Shown here one piece after another: positions 10,424-23,500 of a stretch of DNA of 64,000 bases. The position numbers and the translations under genes were made by a program. The notes below the pieces were generated by a model. It was not told where the DNA came from. It searched no databases and saw nothing but the letters and a program-made list of their open reading frames with translations. Numbering within the stretch: position 1 is the stretch's first letter; each line of letters opens with the position of its first letter. Origin of the DNA: Lactifluus volemus (taxonomy: Eukaryota > Basidiomycota > Agaricomycetes > Russulales > Russulaceae); NCBI GenBank assembly GCA_022376515.1, contig WTXI01000001.1, positions 434,001 to 498,000 on the forward strand, read 5' to 3'.

Positions 10424-10920
10424 CGTCTGTTGGGCCAAGTCGAGAACCTGGAGAAAGGTGCAAATACGTGTTACTCTTGAGTGGAGCTGGTCACATTTGG
10501 CACATAGCGAATAGAGTGCGTATATCCACGTGAAGAGTGCGAGGCCAACATGATGGGCAATGCTGTATGACGTGTACATCATGTCGGGATCCCGGCTGTG
10601 GCCTGCTGGCTGGCTGGCGAATGAGAGGCCGAGACTAGATTCTTGCGTCAGCGCTACGGAGTCAAGAGGAGAAAATTGAAATTGACGAGGGTGTGGCGCG
10701 TTCAGCTGGTCGTTCATGTTCCAAGGAGAAAAGAGCGTGGTGTTCTCGACCGGTAGTGGCGCTATAAACGTTTCTGACTAAAAAAATGCGAATTTGAATG
10801 ATTCCACAGACGGCGGTCGTCCCGAGAGACACATGTCTCGCACATAACATTCCATTTCTCGCGTGGGCTAGAGGCAATTTACGATCGTCGATATACTCGC
10901 CACGGGGAATAGGCGCTCCG

Positions 10921-10928
10921 TGACGTCA
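10921..10928. promoter_or_regulatory. TGACGTCA (CRE/ATF-type palindrome)
   Basis: Perfect 8-base palindrome, the known site of ATF/CREB bZIP factors. It lies ~960 bases before the phosphatase start; function is inferred. Confidence 0.35.
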
Positions 10929-11728
10929 AGCGAAGTTGAACATTGATTCATCGAGATATGGCAATCGTAAATCGGGATGTAAGTTACCACCCATCAGGCG
11001 CGCAGTTCATTGCAAGTTCCCAGGCCAATTCGTGTCAGGCACGGAACCACAGAAAGGTTTCGGCACGTGGTATTAGAAGCAGCCAATGACCCCAAAGGTC
11101 AAAGGTCGAGGCCCTCAAGGAAGGAGATAACCGGGCAATTCCCCAAGCGCTCGATAAGATTGGACGGTGTGTAATTTGGCAACGGTTTTAAGTTTCCATC
11201 AGAAAAAACATCAGCGTGCCGCTACCAAATCTGAAAGTGGCAAGAGGGAGAAAAACCTAGAAAAGGGGTATCATAGATTGTGCGTCATTGTTTTAATTCA
11301 AATCTAGCTGCCTGTAGGTTTCAAGATGGCTGTGGCGAGGCGTCGGAGGGATATAGGATTTAGTGGGAGAGGGGGAAGGGATAGTTGGCAGAGGTAAACG
11401 GAGCGGTTCTAGACCGATTCCATTGGAAGGGGCGATTGTGTGGAGCACTGGAGCAAAAAAAGGCACGTGGGGGTGGGTAAGTAAGCGGGTGAGAGGGGAA
11501 ACGGATTGATTGGCGGGCGCGCGGGTGGACAGGTTCGAGACTTTTTTGAACCAAAGACGGTGATTGGTTGTTTCAGCCTTGAGAAGGACCAAAGTCAAGT
11601 GAAAAATAAAATTAATATGAGATTGTCTCGTATAGAGGAGGATGATGTCAACTGTGGGGATGGCGGCGTCGGAGGAGAGTAACGGGTGAGTCGAGTCGAG
11701 GTGAGGGAATAAGAAAAATTGGGCAAAG

Positions 11729-11736
11729 TGACGTCA
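11729..11736. promoter_or_regulatory. TGACGTCA next to inverted CCAAT
   Basis: Second CRE palindrome, overlapping ATTGG. It sits ~150 bases before the start codon of the rhodanese-phosphatase gene. Inferred promoter element for a stress bZIP factor. Confidence 0.45.
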
Positions 11737-11882
11737 TTGGTAGAGGGAGCTCGAGAGGACAGCCTAGAACACTGGCGCGGCGGGCGGGCGAGGCAGTCAA
11801 GGGAAAATGACTATCACTACCTCTCCACTAAACTCTTGTCTTGTTTCCTCGTCTCCATCTCTCGTCCCTCCCATACCTCGAC

Positions 11883-14800
11883 ATGGATTTCTTTTCCCTT
11901 CCACATCAGAAGCAACCAGCCATCACAGAAGATGAAGACGGTGCAACTGACCTCTTCGCCAAGGCCATCGACGAGAGATTCAACAATGGCGTACTCGCCT
12001 CTACCTCTACCTCCTCCTCTTCATTACACAATAACCGAATAACCCCCCTCTCCCTCTCCCTCTCCCCGACCCCTCGCACGAATCATGTCCCCTCTCCCCA
12101 CAACTCTTCTCGGTCTCATTCCCATCATTTACCGGCTTCCTCCCCAGCCGCCTCCCTTTTCAACACCGTCCTCCCGGCGGATCTACCAGAGATGCTCTCG
12201 GAACCCCATACTCTCATCCTAGACATTCGTTCTCTCCCCGCCTATCTCGCCTCCCGCCTCCCCCATGCCGTTCCTCTCACCGTCCCATCCACACTCCTAA
12301 AACGTCCCATGTTTTCCACCTTGAAACTTGCAGAGATGCTGCCCAACAAGGCCGCTCGTCGCAAGTTTTCCCAATGGCATTTTGCACGACGGATTCTCGT
12401 TTACGACGGCGACTCTACCATTCTCGTGGAACACGGCAATATCCTTGGTCTTCTCCGAAAGTTCCGTGCCGAGGCCGGACTACCCGCTGATCCACAGCCA
12501 AGTGGAGCAGTCCCCGGTTCGTCAGACGAGTTGCAACTATGCTGGCTCAAGGGCGGCTTTCAAGCCGTCCTTCGCGAGCGGCAAAATCTCCTCGACTTTA
12601 ATGTAGCCACGGATGACGAGGAGGATGATACACCATCTCCGCCAGCATTCCCAGAGATTGATTACCTCAGCAATTCGGAGCCATCCGATCCGACATTCAA
12701 AGCCTCCCGCAGATGACCCTCTCCTTGCCAAGCGGAAATCGCCCTATCCTTCTTCGCACAAAACACTTGCCCCTGAGCGCATTCACCGCCAGCACCACCA
12801 CCTCGCAGCTTTCTGGGTCAGCCATCGTAAGCTCTACCGCGGCCAACAGCCAGCCGCCCGAGATTTCGTATATGCCAATCCTTCTGTCGCAGGCCCTGCT
12901 CCCGTCCGCACCGAGTTTGTCTCGAGGCCATCGCTATCAGGTGCCGCCCCGATCCCTCAATTCACCTCTGATCCCGGTCCCAATCTGGCATTCAATCCGT
13001 TCTATGATACCGTCCGACAGAATTTCGAGTTACCTCACGGCATACCGAGCGCATTCCACTCAGGATTAGCCGGACCGCGAAGGATCGGATTGACGACCTG
13101 CCATTCACGTGGCTCAGGGAACTCGGTCAGTTGGCTGTCGCAGATGATGAGGGATCAGACGGTGAGGACCACATCGAAGGCGGAAGCAGTGGCAGCGGCA
13201 GCGGCATCAGTGGAGGTGAGCACAGCGGTATGAGCAGTGATAGCGACGAAGACAGCGGAAGCGGCAACGAACGTGCGTTCAGGCATTTGACTTGCGCGAT
13301 GGCATGTACAAACGCCACCGCAAATCGTGCGGCTTCGACCCCTGAAGGCGCCCAGGCAGAGGGGTCGGAAGCGCTCGCTATGCAGTTCTATCGGATCGAA
13401 CTCGGAGAACAGAGGCGCCTCATGGGCGTGATGGAACACCATTCGAGGGAAAGCGGCCGTGTCATTGAAGAAGGCGAGTCGAAGAGCAGCAAGTCAAAGG
13501 TGAAGAGGAGCAAGCAGCGCAGCAAGGGCACGGGGAGGTCTTCACGAGGAAAGCACGGATCTCGCGACTTTCCTTACAGCATCACAGCAGGCGTGGAAAA
13601 GGGGTCAAAGAATAGGTGATTAATGAAACTCGGCTATGTGATTCCACCAGATTGAACACCCTTTTGGCGCTTTCCCACTTTTCACAGGTACCGTAACATC
13701 TGGCCCTTTGAGCATGCACGTGTGCGCCTCCAGAAACAGAAACCGAAGCAACGGTCAAATCCGAAGCTACCGACACCTCCTTCAAACTCGAATCCAGGAA
13801 CCCTCCATCCGATTTTTCTACCACCGGCGATGGATTTCCTCCCGCCGGTCACGCTATCCCTGGCAAGCTCGCGTTCCATCCAGCTCCCGCTGACCACCCC
13901 GGCTGCATCGTCCTCCACTGATGACTACGTCAATGCCTCTCACGTTCAGCCTCTTGGCACCAAGAAGCGCTACATTGCAACTCAAGGTCCTCTACCAGAA
14001 ACGTTTGACGACTTTTGGTTGTGCGTTATCATGCTGCTGACATTCTGACGGTGAACCTGACATGCTGTTGCTAGGCTCGTGTGGGAACAAAATGTGCACG
14101 TCATTGTCATGCTTACTCGTGAAGTTGAAGGGTCAACCGTCAAGTGTGGCAACTATTGGTCTGGTGAAAAGTTTGGACCATTATGCCTCAAGCTGGTCGA
14201 AGCTACCGGTGCTATTGACAAGTACGAAAAGTCCGATCTTAGGGCGACCGGTGACTCTTTCTTCCCTTTCGTATCCAACGATGGGCAGCGCCCTCCGAAC
14301 CCAGACCCGGCAACGGCAGCTTCCTTCAATCGACCGTCAAACGTGTCCTTCAGCTTTCTCACACGGGCTTTTCCCACCTACCCCCGCGACGCATCGTGCA
14401 GTTCCAGTATCTTGACTGGCCTGATCTCAACATCCCAAGCGACACGGCTGGCGTGCTTGAACTCATCCGGGAGGTCGAGCTTGAAGTCGATATTAGCGAG
14501 GAATCCCGTGGGTTATGGGAAGGTCCTCGTCGACCCGATGACTGGCGAGGTCGATCTATGATTGGCACGGTTCGCCCGCGACGCTCCACAATTCGCAATA
14601 GTCGCGAAGAAAGTCCGAGCGGAACTGGAAGCGGCAGTAGTGGCAGCGGTGCCAGCAGTCCGAGCCTCGATTCCATCGACTCGGATACGGGTATCGTGAG
14701 GCACGCCTTGGGAGAACGCCCAGTACTCCTGCATTGCTCCGCTGGCGTTGGGCGCACCGGGGGTTTCATCGCTATCGACGCCGTCCTGGATGGCGTTCGC

Positions 14801-16510
14801 CGCGAGATGAGGAAACGACGCGAGAAGATTCTGGTTGACAGTCAAATTTCCAGAAGTCGAAGCGGGAGGGACACCTCCGAACGGACTGGGCGCACGAGTG
14901 GCAGCAGCACAAGCGAAAAGGACCGCACGTCCTCGGGTGACGAGGTGGCTGCGATGGACGTTGATGAAGCTTCTGGTGGGGGACGCGTCCCACCCGCCCC
15001 AGGCTTAGTCATGAAGCTACCGACCGAGGATAACAAAGCGGTGATGCACGTCCCCGTTGTGGGTATGATGATCTCTCCTACCCGTCCACCAAGAAAAGAT
15101 GGTGGGACGTCATACCCTGCACCGATGCAAGTCGATGCAGCCACTTTGGCGGCAACATCATCGTGGGCCGCTGCCGATAAGCTACAGGCCTGGATACCCA
15201 GGACCCAGCAGTCAGAACCGCTTTCTTCTCCGTCTTCGACCTCCGCCCACGAACCTCGACCTGTTGATTCTAGTGAATTTGTCAGGTCGACCGTCCCACA
15301 AGCGCTCTCGCGCTCCTTGTCACCTTCTGGCGATTCCGCGCTGTCTGATGTCTCAGCTCCGGTTTCGATGCACAGCTCACGTAGTTTCTCTCCTGTCGGG
15401 CCCGAGACGAGCCGCTTCTTATCGCACCATGGCACACTCACCGGCTTCGCTGCCTTTGCCGGGGCGAATCAGCGCAATCGAACATTCTCGCCCCCCACTA
15501 CTGCGCCACCCGTCGCAGTTGTACCATCACAGCTCATGCAAGCTACAGAGATCGTGCAACCTGTCGCGAAAAGACCTTCTGCTTCCTTACCCCCTGACAC
15601 AGAGACGGCCTCTGATTCGTCCAGAGGACGTTCGACGGGTGTCTCATCGCTTCTCTCATCGGGCACGAAGAGTGGTTCTCGCGAGACCTTGCCGACAGAT
15701 CCTTCCGTGATGGACCTGTCCTCTGCGACCAAGACGGAGTTGGAGAAATTGGGCCTGCGATTGCCTTTACCCGTGATGTCGACACGAAAGTCGGGATCAA
15801 AAAGCAGTGAATCGCCACCGGCTAATGAGGATTCCCCTCCCAATGCTTCGGATCCATATTATTCGCAGTCCCAGTCCCAGTCGGATCAGCACTCGCCTCC
15901 TGCGTTCGACTATACTCGACCGCGACGATTGCACGATGACCGGCGCAGTCCCGCATTGCTATCGACACTCGAGGAACCAATCCATCGCGTCATCGAGGAC
16001 ATGCGCGAGCAGCGTATGAGCCTATGTCAGAGTCTGCGCCAATACGTTTTCGTACATCGCGCCGTGATCGAGGGTGTGTTGATGTTGGTCGACGAGGAAC
16101 GCACACTCTACGGCAGGTCTTGGAAAGACAGCGACTTTGAGGAATTGTCAAAACTTGTGTCGGCCCGATTCCCTGATGCCCCAGCCACCACGAGCGAAAG
16201 TGGGATCAGCATGGGAAGCGCAGCAGATACGAGTGGGAGTGGACCGACCAGTAGCGTCGCGAGCGGGAGTGGCAACAACGGCAGCAAGGAGAGCAAGTCT
16301 GGTAATCTGGCGTCGTCGCAGATCAAGGGCAAGCGCCGCGCATCGCCAACGGAGCTTCCCAAGGAAGACAAGAGGGGCGATGCGAGGACGTCAAAGCGAC
16401 CTATCACCAAACGCCCGTTACACAGCTGCGACGAAAATCTACACGAGAACGTCACCGCGACTGCGGGACGCGTAGAAGAGGTGGCGTTGACACCACTCGC
16501 CATGCGCTGA
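11883..16510 (+). CDS. rhodanese-like plus protein tyrosine phosphatase (Pyp1/Pyp2-type MAPK phosphatase)
   Basis: Exons 11883-13615, 13688-14017 and 14075-16510; the start MDFFSLPHQKQ was chosen over an upstream Met. The N-terminal part contains a rhodanese/Cdc25-like fold (LILDIRSLPAYLASRLPHAV, WHFARRILVYDGD, CWLKGGFQAV). The PTP domain then follows: NIWPFEHARVRL, DDYVNASHVQPLG, KKRYIATQGPLPETFDDFW, YLDWPDLN (WPD loop, general acid) and HCSAGVGRTG (catalytic Cys codon at 14735). Fungal proteins of this build dephosphorylate stress MAP kinases. An insert of roughly 400 residues, rich in Ser and Pro, separates the P-loop from the Q-loop helix (EDMREQRMSLCQSLRQY, near 16000). Frame breaks near 12697 (one extra T), 13044 (one A missing) and 14309 (one G missing) sit between segments that otherwise fit the family. 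Confidence 0.88.
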
Positions 16511-16846
16511 AAATTCTTCTCGCTCATTCCGTTGCTAGATGAGTCGGTGACCCCTATTGTTGGTAGCTTTTCCTCGCTCCTTTTTTTTATTATCAATAAC
16601 CCTTTTTTTTTTCTCTCTAGACTAGTTTCGCGGTTTGCATCTTCTCAAGCTCGATATACCGATTACAGCATCTACGTCACTACTACTTACATTTCTCTCT
16701 CCCTATGCATATGCTCGTGCGAAAGCTCTCTATTAGTATCATAGTGATCTCCCCACATATATATAACACCATTTGATAGCTCTGATGAAGCATTGTTACA
16801 ATTATTATGTCTTTCTACCACATATACAATACTAGACAGTACCCTC

Positions 16847-17976
16847 TCAACCACCAGTTGTTGTTGCGCTCGTATTAAAAGTCAGGGTTTCCACACGACC
16901 CTTGCCCTTCACCGATTTATTGAGCAAGTCAGAGATCACGCGGAACTGCCCTGGATCGATGATCATCGTCTACGGAAGTGTGAGATTGGGTCGAAATGGG
17001 TCTGGGAGATACCTACTCCTGACCATTCCTCTCCTCCTGTGTCCTCTAGTTCGAGCTTATCCACACCATCAAGCAGTTTTTGGCGTAGATCGTAAATATT
17101 GGCCTTGGGCATGGTGACCCGAATCCGCATTTTGGCACGCTCGATGGGGAGGGTAGAGTCTGATTGTAGTATCTTGATACACTCGGATACCTAGTAAAAA
17201 GTGGTACAAAAAGCGTTGTCAGCACGAGTAGAACGTTAAAAAAACCGTTTATTTTTATTTTCTTCGCGATCAGAGAAAAAGATCCGTTTTTACCTGGCTT
17301 TTCGCATTTTTGTTCGCGCGAACGGAGTAACCGGCTTCCGTCATGGCCTTTTCGATAATGCTGACAGAGTAAGTTGTCTGCGTGGCCGGATCTACGCACT
17401 TTTCGGCGACGAGCGTGGCGATTTCGCGACGTAGAGCCGCAGTGTCGTGTTCTCGCTCCTTTTCACCGACCTGAACTTCACCTTTGCTGAGAATCTGGTT
17501 ATATATTTATATCGATGTGAATGGGTTTTAGTTCAGGAGCCGCACCTCTCGGGCGATCGTGTGTCGATCGTCCGTGCCGAATGATTTTTTGAGGTCGTTT
17601 GACTTGGCTACTTCCCCTTTTGATACGTTCATGAAAACGTTGGAAATCTGGAGGACTTCGTCCAAATCCTTTTCCCTGCAGAGACCATGTTTTAGCAGGC
17701 GAAGCAAAAGGTTTGAAATTTCGGGAATACGTACACGCCATTCCGCCACTCCTGGACTTTGTTTTTATAACAAGCGATCTTTAAATAAAGGTCGGAGATG
17801 CTATGTTTGGGCGGGAGTATTGTGAACACTCATTCACCTCGTATCTCTTTCCGCCTTTCTTTAGGCGCACTATAGATACATTCGTCAGTCTAGAATGAAA
17901 AAGTTAAGTCTGTTTTTATGAAGTGTATACTTTCGAGTACACACTTGATCTGATTCGATGGCTGATTGATAGGCAT
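16847..17976 (-). CDS. SDO1: SBDS/Sdo1 ribosome maturation protein
   Basis: With the GTPase Efl1, Sdo1 releases eIF6/Tif6 from the 60S subunit. Seven exons (17976-17945, 17889-17838, 17778-17735, 17675-17546, 17494-17294, 17190-17017, 16969-16847) join perfectly to 251 residues, the normal family length. The N-terminus reads [18 protein letters not shown]; then come [60 protein letters not shown] and [11 protein letters not shown], followed by the C-terminal domain ([20 protein letters not shown]). The last exon lies behind an intron with a GTAGGT donor; reading through it would truncate domain III. No indel is needed, which makes it a good internal control for sequence quality. It is divergent from the BAR gene. 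Confidence 0.96.
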
Positions 17977-18090
17977 GGCGGACTGAAACTGAGATGATGC
18001 GATCGTGCGCTTATCTCATCGACTTGGGACCGCAGTTAGTCGTCTCGTCCGTTACTAATTCAAGTCTCTCCTCCCTCGCCTTCCTCCATC
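17977..18090. promoter_or_regulatory. divergent promoter, SDO1 / BAR-SH3 gene
   Basis: Only 114 bases separate the two start codons, ending in a CT-rich stretch just before the BAR-SH3 ATG. Confidence 0.45.
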
Positions 18091-19899
18091 ATGAAGGGAA
18101 TAACTAAAGCTATCATGCGGTACGTATGTTGCTAGACTTGCTTTTCCGGATCAATACTAAATTGCACTTCACGTCCGACAGAACACCGCACATGGTGACC
18201 TCAAAGGTCGGCATGTCCAAGAGTACGATAGACAGCCCGTGTCTGCATAGCAAGGCTCTGACACCCTCTTCTACTTCCAGAATCCGCAGATCCGCAATTC
18301 GACGACTATCAACGGAACTTTGGTCTCCTCGAGACCGCTGCCGAGAAGTTCCTGAAGGACACCAAGACATTCACCGAAGCTGTCCAGTGCATGTGTCCCT
18401 TTCTCTCCTCTCTCGCAAACTGCGTCCCTAACGCCCCTATTTTTCACCAGCGCTTTTCACAAGTGGAAGCAGCCTCGCGCAGCACTTTTCTGTCCTCTTT
18501 CACCCTATCGCCTCCGAGTATGATCTCCTTGGCAAGTTCCCCGAGGCGGCGCACACACTCAAGAATATCGACGGATATACCACTGCGCTGGATGAGCTGC
18601 GTTCATCCATCAGCCCTGAACTTCAGCTGATCGAGAGTCGCGTTGTGAGTCCCATGAAGGAGATCCAAGCATTATGAAGTCTATACGCAAGATGATTACG
18701 AAGCGAGAGCACAAAGTATGGCTTGTCCTACAACACGATGAGGTTTCAACCTGTGACACGGCCCTTTTTCTAGTTGTTAGACTACGACCGCTACAACAAC
18801 TCGTTAACAAAGCTAAGGGACAAGAAGGAAAAGTCTCTCAGTGACGAGAAGAATCTGTTCAAGGTGATCTTTTGTCTGTCCATGCTATGGTCGTCATTCG
18901 TAACCTTCTATTTCAGTTAGAACAAGACTTTGAGATTGCTTCAAACGATTACGAGAATATCAACGCGGCTATGAAGCAAGATTTACCTCGTTTCATGACA
19001 CTCGCCACCCGTTTCATCGATCCACTCTTTCATTCATATTACTACATGCAGTATGTACCATTTCATCTCCCCCAGCCTTCATTTCCGGATGACGCTCTTA
19101 AACTGATCAATAAAGGCTCAATATCTACTACATGATCCTTGACAAGATCAGCCAGTTCTCGGAAGGCAAGTACGCTATTGACGTGCCCGCCGACCAGATC
19201 GTTACGGACTACGAGGACAAACGTGGCGACGCCGCGGCGGTCATAGAAGCGCTCAGCATCAATCAGCGTTTCATTTCCACGTGTAAGCCGCCTGCCTGCC
19301 AGCCCATGAAATCCTGCTAATTCTGATCGCTCCTGCACCAATCCGCTCAGCGAAAATCATCTCCCAGAACCGAGCGTTAAGTCCCGGCTCCGCGTCCGTC
19401 GGCCGTTCACCATCAACGGCATCATCAGCGACCGCAGTTTCACGAGCTACCTCTTCGAGCAGCACGTTCGTCAAAAAGTCTCCGCCGCCGCCGCCCGCTC
19501 CCTTCGGTTCTGGAAAGTTCCCACCCAGTTCATCCCCATCCTTTGCCGCCGCCCCACCGCCATACTCGCCCTCCGCAGCAGCGGCAACGGTGGCGGCGAA
19601 GCGTGCACCACCGCCACCACCGCCGCTGAAATCCAAGCCCACACCTGTGAATTACGTCGTCGCGCTGTACGACTTTGCCGCGCAAGCGGACGGCGATCTC
19701 GATTTCAAAGTTGGCGATCGCATCGAGGTCATCGAGCGCACGGAGAACGCTGAGGACTGGTGGACAGGTCGGTTGAACGGCCGAACCGGCGTATTTCCTG
19801 GTAATGTGTCGTTTCCCCTCCCCTTCACAGTCGACCCATCCGACATGGTCTGATCGGTGATCACAAAATCTTGCAGGTAACTACGTTCAGGAGGCTTGA
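18091..19899 (+). CDS. BAR-SH3 protein, amphiphysin/Rvs167/Hob1 type
   Basis: Such proteins bend membrane at endocytic sites and link to actin. The first exon encodes MKGITKAIM. The BAR domain follows ([79 protein letters not shown]). Next is a Ser/Pro-rich linker with proline runs (PPPPP), then a C-terminal SH3 domain with ALYDFAAQ, the WW pair (EDWWTGRL) and GNYV, ending NYVQEA at 19899. One A is missing near 18667 (QALL* should read QSIMKSI). The junction after FTEAVQ near 18390 fits the family best (VQSLFTSG) only with a GC-type donor or another lost base. The linker junction uses GTAAGC after 19281 and is in phase. Confidence 0.9.
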
Positions 19900-20536
19900 C
19901 GCGATGACTGATTTCCCATGTGGACGGCGTGAAAAGAAAGAAAGTTGTGATCAAGTAGATTGTATCGTACCTCACCCGACATCCTGTTTTATTTTTGGTT
20001 CAGTCACTTTTAGTTGACAGAATCCCCTTGTTGTATCAATTCATGGTGGGCTGTTTGGCGGGTCCTCTCTAGTAGGAGAATAGGCGGGGAACGGATGACG
20101 AGGATATTTTCGAGCAATGAAATTTAATGAAATTCCATTTTATACACGTACAAGCAGCCGGAACTCGCAAAAAAAGGACTGAAGACAAAGCCTGAGACAC
20201 AACAAGGTAAATAATTGTCATGTCTCGGACGTACGGGCGTGATTACCTTGTGATCAGAGACACATCGAATTCCAGCATTCTTACTCGGATGTACAGTACT
20301 AGGTTGAAGGTGTACCATTCCTGACTTGAAATTTTACGAGCCGATTCTATACAGCAAATAAACAAATACAAAAATGTGGAGATTCTACTACAAGTAGCGA
20401 AAAGGTAAAACCAGCATAAATGGGAAGGGCTGTACAGACCCACGAGGCCTGATAAAAAAAAAGGCGGTATGATTATGTATGATGCCCGAAAGGCAAGGCA
20501 GGAAAGGGTGGCCGTGTCACTGGGCACAAAGTGTGT
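19900..20536. other. convergent intergenic region, BAR-SH3 / SWI-SNF ATPase
   Basis: A 637-base 3' space between converging genes, AT-rich with short A runs (20452-20462). No gene, tRNA or repeat is seen. Confidence 0.5.
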
Positions 20537-23500
20537 TCAGTCGTCATCGCTGGGCGTGAGGTACTCGTCATCGCTGACGATCTGCTTACGTCCGCTCTTG
20601 GACTTTGATGGTCTGCCCTCCTCGCGATCCTCGTCCATCGGCGTCAGGGCCTCGTCCAGACCACCGCCACCGCCACCAGAAGCAGACACCGACGCGTCAG
20701 CACCTGGAAGCCCGGAGTTGGCCACATGCCGTACGTATGCGGCATCAAAGACCTTCTCCATCTCGACGGCGTCGACGTAGACCCACGAACCTTCTTGATT
20801 GTACGTTCGTGCGTTGGTGAACATGAGCCGCACATCGTCACGGAAGCCCGTCACGGTCTTGTACTGATGCGAGTTGATTCGCTTGCGTATGTGCGAGAGC
20901 GCGATGGGCGACGGGATGATACGATAGTAGTCCGGGTACTCGCGCTTGTCAGGCAAATCACGGAAGAGATCGCACCGTTTACGACCATTCTCGTCGATGC
21001 AGTTCATAATTGCCTTGTAGCATTCATTGAAGGCCTTTTTCATTCGCTCTCTGATTGCCGTTGGCAGCTCAAGGACCTTGAGTTTCCGTCGTTTCTGTAG
21101 CCACAATGTCAAGCAAGACTTCCGTGGTCGAAGTGGCACTCGACATACCAAATCGCGGTCCTCCTCGTCATCGTCCATAGCAGAGGGTGTGACAGACATC
21201 GACTTGTTATTCCCACCGCGCTTCCGCTTTCCGTTTGCTGGTTCGAAGTCGATCTCGTTCATTTTGGCTTTACCCTTCCGGCCACGGCCACGGCCACCTT
21301 CAGACATGGGTGTACCAGTTCCAGATTCCAGCTTGGCCACTCTTCGTGCTTGCTTGAGCCGAGCTTGCTCGGAGAGCTGCTGGATATCCTCCCCTTCTTC
21401 CAGCGCCTGGCGCGATCAATGATCATCAGACATCAGTAGAAGATAAAGGTAAAGCATTTTACCATTGCCCACTGGTCGTCGCTGAGACCGTCGTTATAAT
21501 TAATGACTGCTCGACGGCGATGACCACGGCCTTCAGCCTCCTCGATCTCATCCTTCGCTTCAAACGGTTCATCCGTGCGATAGCACTCTGGCAACTCCTC
21601 GAGTGAGATGAGAGGCGGTGGAGGCTTGCCGCGATTTCCGGCCGCCTTCCAATTCGTGATAGCGTCGCGTTCGCGGTGCATGTCCATCTCGGAGAAGAGA
21701 CGTGCTTCATCATCTGAACGCGCGATGATTTCGTTGATCTCATCATCGTTCATGTCGCCAGCCTCCTCGTTCTCCTCCTCTTGGTCAGCCTCAAGAATGG
21801 ACCGTAGGAACTCTTCTTGCTCTTCCTGCGTTGACTTGTTGTCAAAGCGACCGGCCTGGATGACCTTGTCATCGATATCAAGCTTGTACCGTGCGCGGGC
21901 ATACATCGCTTCTTCCACACTCTTCTCTGTGATGAAGCGAAGAATTCGAACCGATTTGGTTTGGCCTATTCGGTGTGCACGGTCTTGTGCTTGCAGATCG
22001 GCATGGGGATTCCAATCGGAGTCGAAGATGATAACAGTGTCGGCCGTCTGCAAATTCAGACCAAGACCACCAGCCCTGGTGGAAAGGATGAACACCGTGA
22101 TCTCCGAGTCCTTTGCGTTGAAAAGTTGCACGTGGCCCGCGCGCTCTTCGGTCTTTGTACCACCATCCAGACGCAGGTATTTACATCCTATCATCTTGAG
22201 GAAATCCTCCATGATGTCCATGACCTTGGTCATTTGGAAAAAGATGAGGACCTGGACGAAACTTAGCCGGAGTGCAGATTGAGGTTAATGGAGCAGCACG
22301 TACTCTGTGACCAGTCGCAAAAAACTTGGGTAGAATCCGAGAAAGCAACTCAATCTTTCCGGAGCAACGGACGAGCTTATCATCAATGAGGCCAGCAGGG
22401 TTAATCTTGTCCTCGACACTGTCGAACAAGAATGGGTGCTGGCAGATCTTGCGAAGCTGCATGAGTTCATTGCTCAACCCTTTGACGCCCCCTGTTTTCC
22501 TGCATGGAGAGTTAGAAATGGTCCAGATAAGTCGGAACCAATGGTATGACATACCCAGGCTTGTCGTTTCCAGCTGCGATCATCTTGTACTTCTTCATTT
22601 GCTTGTATAACTGTGTCTGTAACGCGCTCATCTTGACTTTGACAACTTTCTCGACCTTATCTGGCAGCTCTGCTTCGACGTCCTTCTTTAAGCGACGCAG
22701 CAAGAAAGGCCGTAGCACCTTGTGCAAACGCCGGATGATGAGGAGCGCCTCTTCTTCGTTCAGCTCAATCTTGTCAGGTGTACCCGAGTTGGCAAAAGGA
22801 GTGTTGAACCACTCATCAAACGATTTGACGGAGTTGAAAATTTTGGGAAGCACGAAATTGAGCAGCGACCAGAGTTCAGGAAGATTGTTTTGCAAGGGGG
22901 TGCCCGTGAGGATAAGACGATAGCGCGAGTGATAATATGTGGTCAGCGTCTGCGCAAGCTTAGACTGGGTATTCTTCATTCGGTGACCCTCATCTACGGC
23001 CAAGTTCAAAGTGCGCTCCGCAGAAAAGACATGTCTCTTACCGATGATCATGTGGACCCACTTCATCTTGCTCAGGATAGGCCGGTCTTTGATGATGTAC
23101 TCATAAGTCGTGAGCAACACCTGGAACTGGCCAACCCTGAGTTCGCCCTGAAGAGCCCGGCGTTGCATTGGATTGCCTTTATATGAGATTGCTTTCACAG
23201 CCGGTGCCCACTTGGCAAATTCCCCAGCCCAGTTGGTCATAGTAGACAACGGGACAACAACCAGGTAAGGACCCCGTTGTTTCTTCACCTCGATAAGGAA
23301 CGAGACGAGGGAAATCGTCTGGATAGTTTTGCCCAGACCCTGATAGTAGATGGCTCAGCTTGGGCACGTAACATTAAGGAGACAAATCACCATTTCGTCC
23401 GCAAGGATACCATTCAACCTGTTGTTGTAAAGGCTGACCATCCACTGCAAGCCCTTCAACTGATAGTCTTTGAGAGTACCACCAACCAGAAGAGTCGGTT

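Larger units (their letters stand above)
10424..11882. promoter_or_regulatory. gene-free 1.46 kb, including the promoter of the phosphatase gene
   Basis: I find no gene I can defend here. A minus-strand ORF at 10717-10397 (107 codons with one hydrophobic stretch) and another at 11598-11293 have no family look or splice partners. Two perfect TGACGTCA palindromes occur. The second, at 11729-11736, is followed directly by TTGG (an inverted CCAAT) and lies about 150 bases before the phosphatase start, where pyrimidine-rich leader sequence begins. Confidence 0.4.

Noticed and set aside
10397..10717. Minus-strand ORF with one hydrophobic stretch
   Set aside because: No family resemblance, no splice partner with a clear continuation, and no protein-like composition outside the hydrophobic part.
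11293..11598. Minus-strand ORF, Pro/Thr-rich
   Set aside because: It is the complement of a GA-rich leader region and shows no domain; probably chance.
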